Positions 58,214 to 64,000 of a stretch of 64,000 nt of DNA are shown here, one piece after another. The notes below the pieces were generated by a model. It worked only from the letters and a program-made list of their open reading frames with translations. It ran no database searches and was not told where the DNA came from. Each line of letters starts with the position of its first letter. Within the stretch, counting starts at the first letter, position 1. The DNA comes from Xestospongia muta. Its lineage: Eukaryota; Porifera; Demospongiae; Haplosclerida; Petrosiidae. The position numbers were made by a program, and so were the translations under genes. The stretch lies in assembly GCA_963693285.1 (NCBI GenBank), contig OY848919.1, forward strand, positions 5,734,136 to 5,798,135, in the 5' to 3' direction.

Positions 58214-59124
58214 ATAATTTATTAAGATCTTTATCATTTAATTTTGTCAAAATATATGTAGTTTCCATTAAAGTGTTTTGCTTAATTTTAGTTTTAGCTT
58301 CAGATGTAATTTTTTGGAAAATAATTTCTTGTAGTTTAATAATAACATTTATAAGCAACTAGATGATTTATTACTGTTTATGTACCTAATAAACATATTT
58401 TTATTCTTTGAAATATAATATCCTTAATCAGTTTTATTACTTTGGATTCATATATGCATTTCAATTTGCATGATATTAATCTTTAACTCTTATAACCAAA
58501 TAATGGTTAAATCAACCAAACAACTTTTAAAATATCTGCAGTAACAAATATACACAATAATTATTGTCCTATCTATAATTCATGCATTTATTTAACATTA
58601 CATTCATAGTTTATTAGACACACACAGCTTGTGAATTAAACTACAGCAAGAGATATAGAGCAATATTTTTTTAACTTGTTTAGTTTGTTTCAGTGACAAT
58701 ATACAGCTATGAAATGATTTTATAACATATTATAATGACTGTTACAATAAGAAAATAATGTGATTAGTAGATTGTGTTAAGTTTATTACACTGCACTGTT
58801 GTATAGTTATATTACACTTTGACATTGCAGTAAAAGAATCGTTATGACAAACTGAAATCTAATCAATGAACAGCAATGTTAGCTTTAATTTAGTATACAA
58901 ACTGTAATATAAAAGTAAAGTAATAAAATAAACGCAACTATTTTGAAATACTAACGTCATATTAAATCATAGATTAGAAGGTTTAATTGACAAAAACTTG
59001 GAGAAGAAGGATCCAGTGTATCATTTTGCTCCACTATACACTTCAAATCACACATCAACTAAGTAAAATGATATAGTGATAATAAGTAATGGATACTTAT
59101 ACATAAATATTTAATACTAAATAC
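58214..59124. other. 3' flank in tandem unit 1, no gene seen
   Basis: Includes a lone end of the first foldback element (TAACCAAATAATGGTTAAAT near 58493) and degenerate copies of the transporter 5' flank (about 58600-59010 resembles 56280-56700, down to GACAAAAACTTGGAGAAGAAGGATCCAGTG). An older duplication therefore underlies the unit. Confidence 0.6.
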
Positions 59125-59265
59125 TTAATCTGTCCTTTCTTTCTGGAATGATTTTGTTGAATTTGTTGAAGAAAAGTGGAAACTACTAGTAGAGGAGAAA
59201 GAGGTTTCACTTAGAGACAGGCTAATAAGACAGAAATCTAAAAGTACTATTAAAACGTTTGACAT
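59125..59265 (-). pseudogene. UGT 5' fragment, unit 2
   Basis: The reverse strand starts MSNVLIVLLDFCLISLSLSE and follows the UGT gene for ~44 codons. It then runs into unrelated DNA and a TAA at 59127-59125. The remaining 46-codon frame contains a signal-peptide-like start but no enzyme. Confidence 0.85.
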
Positions 59266-60040
59266 TTTCAAACAGGAAATTTGAAAGGATTTGTTACCTC
59301 CCGCTAACTATTTAATACACGTGGGTGGAGGTTCAAATTCATGAGTCTTTGTTCGAACTGGAGAGGTTACACTAGCCAACCAAAACAGGGTATTGTTCCA
59401 TAAATATGTGAATGCAAACTTTTGCTCCCTCAACTCATAGGGGATCACAATCAGGCAGAGCTATCATTGAGGTGGAAGGTCTACCAGGTGATACCAGTGA
59501 ACTCTAGGCATGCGCTCACACTATCACATGGAGGGAAGCCTCATTGGAAAGAGAGAAATAAAGGAAATAAAGAAAAATATGTTAACAAGATTTAAGACAA
59601 AAAAGTCTCTGTGAAAATGATAGGAGAGATAGTGAAAGGTCTCTATAACACTAACTTAATCACTTTTCTCTAAGCAAGCATTGTTAGCTAGTATTGTGCG
59701 TGCTCCTATAGCCTCATCTAAGACTACACCCAAAGTCCTATTGAAATAATTAAAGTGTCCTACTACTGACAGTGCTTCATTCATGCTCAAGCATCTTTTT
59801 TACAGTAACAAGACTCAGTTTGATTAACTATCTATTATATTTATTAGTATTCATATAATGAATGAGATGTTTTTGTTAAAACATTTGGTTTCATTGACTT
59901 ATAAATATTATACTATTGGAGTCAACTAATAACTAGGAACATTGTATATAAGAGATATGTTGATTAAGAAAAATGTGTAAGACTGTTAATACTTGTATAA
60001 AAGCATGAGCTTAGTATACATGCTCCACTGTAAACTGTGT

Positions 60041-60252
60041 TTTGGGTTGATTTAACTTGGTTATATATACAGGTTGCATACGCAAAAAGTAAACCTGTTT
60101 TGATTACTAACATACTATGAAATTGATTATTTAGTAGCTACATAAACAGTTGTACATTACTAATGGTAACACTAGTATGTTTACTTTTCAAGAAAAATAT
60201 GTTTGCAATTGCAACCTGTATATAACCAAATAGTTGTTAAATCAACCAAACA
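60041..60252. mobile_element. Foldback / MITE-like element, unit 2, first
   Basis: Duplicate of 55781-55993 with the same inverted ends and a few substitutions. Confidence 0.7.
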
Positions 60253-60285
60253 ATTTACACTGCAAAACTTGACTTGTTCATTTAA

Positions 60286-60478
60286 CCAATATATTGTTAT
60301 ACAGGTTAAGTAGCAAACTTGGCATGATGTAAAAGTAAACGTATCACTGTTTTGATTACTGATGTACTAATAGCTACATTAAGAGTAGTACATCAGTAAT
60401 CAAAACAGTGTTATATGTTTACTTTAACATCATGCTAAGTTTTCGTACAAGTAACCTATATAACAATAATAATATTGG
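60286..60478. mobile_element. Foldback / MITE-like element, unit 2, second
   Basis: Duplicate of 56026-56218. The centre is slightly shorter and the right end has a small ATAATA expansion. Confidence 0.7.
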
Positions 60479-60917
60479 TTAAAACAAGAAATCAATTTTT
60501 TCAGTGTACTGATATATGTTTACAGTAATAATTACATACAATATTTATATTATTGTTGATGCATAGTTTAAAAATTATGCAGACAGCTTGTAAACTAAAA
60601 CTGTGATTTTTCAAGTGTAGTTTGTTTCTGTGACAGTATTAGCGATAATTTATTTTCTATATGACATATTATAATGATTGTTACAAGTAGAAAAAAGATA
60701 ATATATGATTATGTTTAGCTCTTTATACTGGACTATTGTATACAGTTAAGTTATGTTACACTTTGACAATATTGTAAAACAAACATTATGACAAAACTGA
60801 GAGCTAATTAATGACCAACAATGTTAGCTTTGATCTGCTATATGAGCTGTAATATATCAATAACTAAGAAAACAAAGCAACTATTTTGGAATACGAATCA
60901 TATCAAGAAGTTAAAAA

Positions 60918-62462
60918 ATGAAGCAGCTGAAGACTTGGAGAAGAAGGATCCAGTGGATCAGTTCTCGTTCTGTAAAGTTTATCATCATATGGGATATCTT
61001 AATGCTTATTCATATAAGTTTACTTCAATCTTTTGTAGCAATCAACTACATACATAGTCATAATCAACATCAATTTAGATATGACTTTGTCTTTGATATC
61101 ACATATTGTCTGATATTTCTCTCCTCCCCTTTCTTTGGTCTACTTGCTGATGTAAAGACTGGTAGATATAAGACAATCATTACTGGAGTATATTTCTCAT
61201 TTTTATCTTGGATAATTGCTGGCTTAGCAGTCATTGTTAACATATTCTCAGATTCCACACTATTCTTCTTGATATTATTGAGTGCCTGTTACATTACACA
61301 AGTCATTGGATATTGTAGTTTTCATTCTAATATCGTTCAATTTAGTATTGATCAATCTGTGGGAGCTTCAGCTGATGAACTGAGTGCTATAATTTACTGG
61401 CACTCTGTAAGTGTGCCTATTACATTTGTCATTATTCATATTGGACAGATTCTAACTAAACAGTTTGCAATAGTATATTATGTATTATCAGGTGTGGCTG
61501 TATCTACTGTCATTATTAGTAACTCATTGTTCAAACACTGGTTGGACACTACATCTCATAAAATCAATCCAGTTAAATTAATTGCTAAAGTACTCAATTA
61601 TTCCAGAAAAAACAAGTACCCAAGTAATCGTAGTGCTTTGACTTACTGGGAGGAGGACTACCCATCACGACTTGATCTGGGTATGGAAAAATATGGAGGA
61701 CCTTTCTCAGAAGAGGAGGTACAAGATGTCAAGACTATGTTAAGGTTAACACCACTGTTAATAAGTGTAGTTGGTTTTTCTTGTGGTCAGGAATTGTCAT
61801 GGAAAACAATTAATGCTCATAAAGATGATGTTAGCTTCCTTACAAACTTAATATTAAATCGAACTATGTCCTTTCTAGTGTCTGGAGTTGTCATACTAAT
61901 ATATCAGTTTGTTATATATCCCTGTTTCTATAATTACATTCCCAGTATGCTAAAGAGAATTGGATTGGGCCTACTTTTCACATTATTCACTATTATTTAC
62001 TATGTCATCATTTTTGCCTGTAAAGAATATTTCCATTTGGACACAACTTCATACAAAGCTATGATTATGCCCGAAATATTGCATGGAATTTCCTATGCAT
62101 TGGTTCACCCTACATCTTTGGAGTTCATAATAGCTCAATCTCCTCATGAAATGAGAGGTTTAATGGTTGGCCTATGGTATGCAGCAATTGGACTTGGTTT
62201 TGTTATTGATATCAATGGCAAGTATCCATTTAATTGTAAAGAAGACATTGTCTGTCAAAATATTTATTACTATGTATTGAAGAGTGCAGTTATTGTCATT
62301 ATTCTTATACTATTTGTTATTCTAGCAAAGCGATACAAGTTACGAGTGAGGGCAAATGAAATTAACATCCATTTGATAGCTGAGGAACATTACGAAAGAT
62401 ACATGGACCAGGAAATAGAGTTCAGAAGAGAAATAGGCCTGTCATTCGAGTCGACAGATTGA
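60918..62462 (+). CDS. POT/PTR (SLC15-like) transporter, tandem copy 2 (514 aa)
   Basis: Eight residue differences from copy 1 (in copy-1 numbering T6K, V32I, T39S, H93Y, then S to F in RTMSSL, A to T in LLFALF, and LI to AM after TTSYK). The last ~120 residues are identical. All family segments listed for copy 1 are present, and reading is uninterrupted. It presumably shares the function of copy 1; different expression is possible because the UGT partner is missing upstream. AATAAA at 62470-62475. Confidence 0.9.
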   Translation: MKQLKTWRRRIQWISSRSVKFIIIWDILMLIHISLLQSFVAINYIHSHNQHQFRYDFVFDITYCLIFLSSPFFGLLADVKTGRYKTIITGVYFSFLSWIIAGLAVIVNIFSDSTLFFLILLSACYITQVIGYCSFHSNIVQFSIDQSVGASADELSAIIYWHSVSVPITFVIIHIGQILTKQFAIVYYVLSGVAVSTVIISNSLFKHWLDTTSHKINPVKLIAKVLNYSRKNKYPSNRSALTYWEEDYPSRLDLGMEKYGGPFSEEEVQDVKTMLRLTPLLISVVGFSCGQELSWKTINAHKDDVSFLTNLILNRTMSFLVSGVVILIYQFVIYPCFYNYIPSMLKRIGLGLLFTLFTIIYYVIIFACKEYFHLDTTSYKAMIMPEILHGISYALVHPTSLEFIIAQSPHEMRGLMVGLWYAAIGLGFVIDINGKYPFNCKEDIVCQNIYYYVLKSAVIVIILILFVILAKRYKLRVRANEINIHLIAEEHYERYMDQEIEFRREIGLSFESTD

Positions 62463-62469
62463 GATGTTA

Positions 62470-62475
62470 AATAAA
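62470..62475 (+). promoter_or_regulatory. Poly(A) signal AATAAA
   Basis: Same position relative to the stop codon as in copy 1. Confidence 0.5.
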
Positions 62476-63384
62476 ATAATTTATTAAGACCTTTATCATT
62501 TAATTTTGTCAAAATATATGTAGTTTCCATTAAAGTGTTTTGCTTAATTTTAGTTTTAGCTTCAGATGTAATTTTTGGAAAAAAAATTCTTGTAGCTTAA
62601 TAATAACATTTGTAAGCAACTAGATGATTTATTACTGTTTATGTACCTAATAAACATATTTTTATTCTTTGAAATATAATATCCTTGATCAGTTTTATTA
62701 CTTTGGATTCATATATGCATTTCAATTTGCATGATATTAATCTTTAACCCATATAACCAAATAATGGTTAAATCAACCAAACAACTTTAAAAATATCTGC
62801 AGTAACAAATATACACAATAATTATTGTCCTATCTATAATTCATGCATTTTTTTAACATTACATTCATAGTTTACTAGACACACACAGCTTGTGAATTAA
62901 ACTACAGCAAGAGATATAGAGGATCATTTTTCACTTGTTTAGTTTGTTTCAGTGACAATATAGAGCTATGAAATAATTTTTATAACATATTATAATGACT
63001 GTTACAATAAGAAAATAATGTGATTAGTAGATTGTGTTAAGTTTATTACACTGCACTGTTGTATAGTTATATTACACTTTGACATTGCAGTAAAAGAATC
63101 GTTATGACAAACTGAAATCTAATCAATGAACAGCAATGTTAGCTTTAATTTAGTATACAAACTGTAATATAAAAGTAAAGTAATAAAATAAACGCAACTA
63201 TTTTGAAATACTAACGTCATATTAAATCATAGATTAAAAGATTTAATTGACAAAAACTTGGAGAAGAAGAACCCAGTGTATCATTTTGCTCCACTATACA
63301 CTTCAAATCACACATCAACTAAGTAAAATGATATAGTGATAATAAGTAATGGATACTTATACATAAATATTTAATACTAAATAC
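62476..63384. other. 3' flank in tandem unit 2, no gene seen
   Basis: Duplicate of 58214-59124, including the lone foldback end near 62755. Confidence 0.7.
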
Positions 63385-63525
63385 TTAATCTGTCCTTTCT
63401 TTCTGGAATGATTTTGTTGAATTTGTTGAAGAAAAGTGGAAACTACTAGTAGAGGAGAAAGAGGTTTCACTTAGAGACAGGCTAATAAGACAGAAATCTA
63501 AAAGTACTATTAAAACGTTTGACAT
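63385..63525 (-). pseudogene. UGT 5' fragment, unit 3
   Basis: Same 46-codon remnant as at 59125-59265, almost identical, with the same junction. From here to the window end the sequence repeats 59265-59740, so a third transporter copy may lie just beyond. Confidence 0.85.
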
Positions 63526-64000
63526 TTTCAAACAGGAAATTTGAAAGGATTTGTTACCTCCCGCTAACTATTTAATACACGTGGGTGGAGGTTCAAATTC
63601 ATGAGTCTTTGTTCGAACTGGAGAGGTTACACTAGCCAACCAAAACAGGGTATTGTTCCATAAATATGTGAATGCAAACTTTTGCTCCCTCAACTCATAG
63701 GGGATAACAATCAGGCAGAGCTATCATTAAGGTGGAAGGTCTACCAGGTGATACCAGTGAACTCTAGGCATGCGCTCACACTATCACATGGAGGGAAGCC
63801 TCATTGGAAAGAGAGAAATAAAGGAAATAAAGAAAAATATGTTAACAAGATTTAAGACAAAAAAGTCTCTGTGAAAATGATAGGAGAGATAGTGAAAGGT
63901 CTTTATAACACTAACTTAATCAGTTTTCTCTAAGCAAGCATTGTTAGCTAGTATTGTGCGTGCTCCTATAGCCTCATCCAAGACTACACCCAAAGTCCTA

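Larger units (their letters stand above)
54905..64000. repeat. Tandem duplication, period about 4260 bp, two full units and the start of a third
   Basis: Units begin at about 54905, 59125 and 63385. Each contains the 5' end of the UGT gene (reverse), a 1.5-kb spacer with two foldback elements, a POT transporter (forward) and ~0.9 kb of 3' flank. In units 2 and 3 the UGT piece is cut at the same point and joined to TTAATC. Units 2 and 3 are more alike in their first 600 bp than either is to unit 1, which suggests two successive events. Confidence 0.92.

Noticed and set aside
55781..60478. CRISPR-like repeated units
   Set aside because: Few, long, palindromic copies tied to a tandem duplication in a eukaryote; no spacers.

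Overview
The window looks like animal (metazoan) nuclear DNA, most probably from a demosponge such as Amphimedon; the species is inferred, not proven. The DNA is very AT-rich. One gene has a 46-bp GT..AG intron. AATAAA signals follow several genes and TATA boxes precede some. Most genes are single-exon members of lineage-specific families, lying among many decayed relatives.

Layout. From 1 to about 46 kb the plus strand carries a tandem family of very large surface proteins. Each has a signal peptide, a right-handed beta-helix ectodomain with polymorphic-outer-membrane-like repeats, a cysteine-rich neck, 8-10 hydrophobic segments and a conserved cytoplasmic tail. Two copies are complete (24822-28649 and 41296-45162). 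One is cut by the left edge of the window (2-2137). One has lost its beta-helix half but keeps a 720-residue open frame (11525-13687). At least ten relics from about four subfamilies fill the gaps. On the minus strand between them sit POT/PTR (SLC15-like) transporters: one intact (47778-49442), one broken by a one-base frameshift (36398-38016), one multiply broken (32220-33822) and several fragments. Next to these is an intron-containing GH76-like alpha-mannanase with two somatomedin-B domains (50667-52635), plus relics of it.

From 53.4 kb to the end there is a UDP-glucuronosyltransferase (minus) and a 4.26-kb tandem duplication. Each unit contains the 5' end of that gene and, divergently, a second type of POT transporter (56653-58200 and 60918-62462, eight residue differences). 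A third unit begins at about 63.4 kb.

The region is built from repeated segmental duplication, inversion and decay. Intact paralogs are mosaics: neighbouring variable sites support conflicting groupings, which points to gene conversion. Mobile elements include a 251-bp TA-flanked inverted-repeat element, a solo LTR inside a transporter relic, and paired foldback elements in each tandem unit. A joint function for receptors, transporters and secreted glycan enzymes is only a suggestion from proximity.
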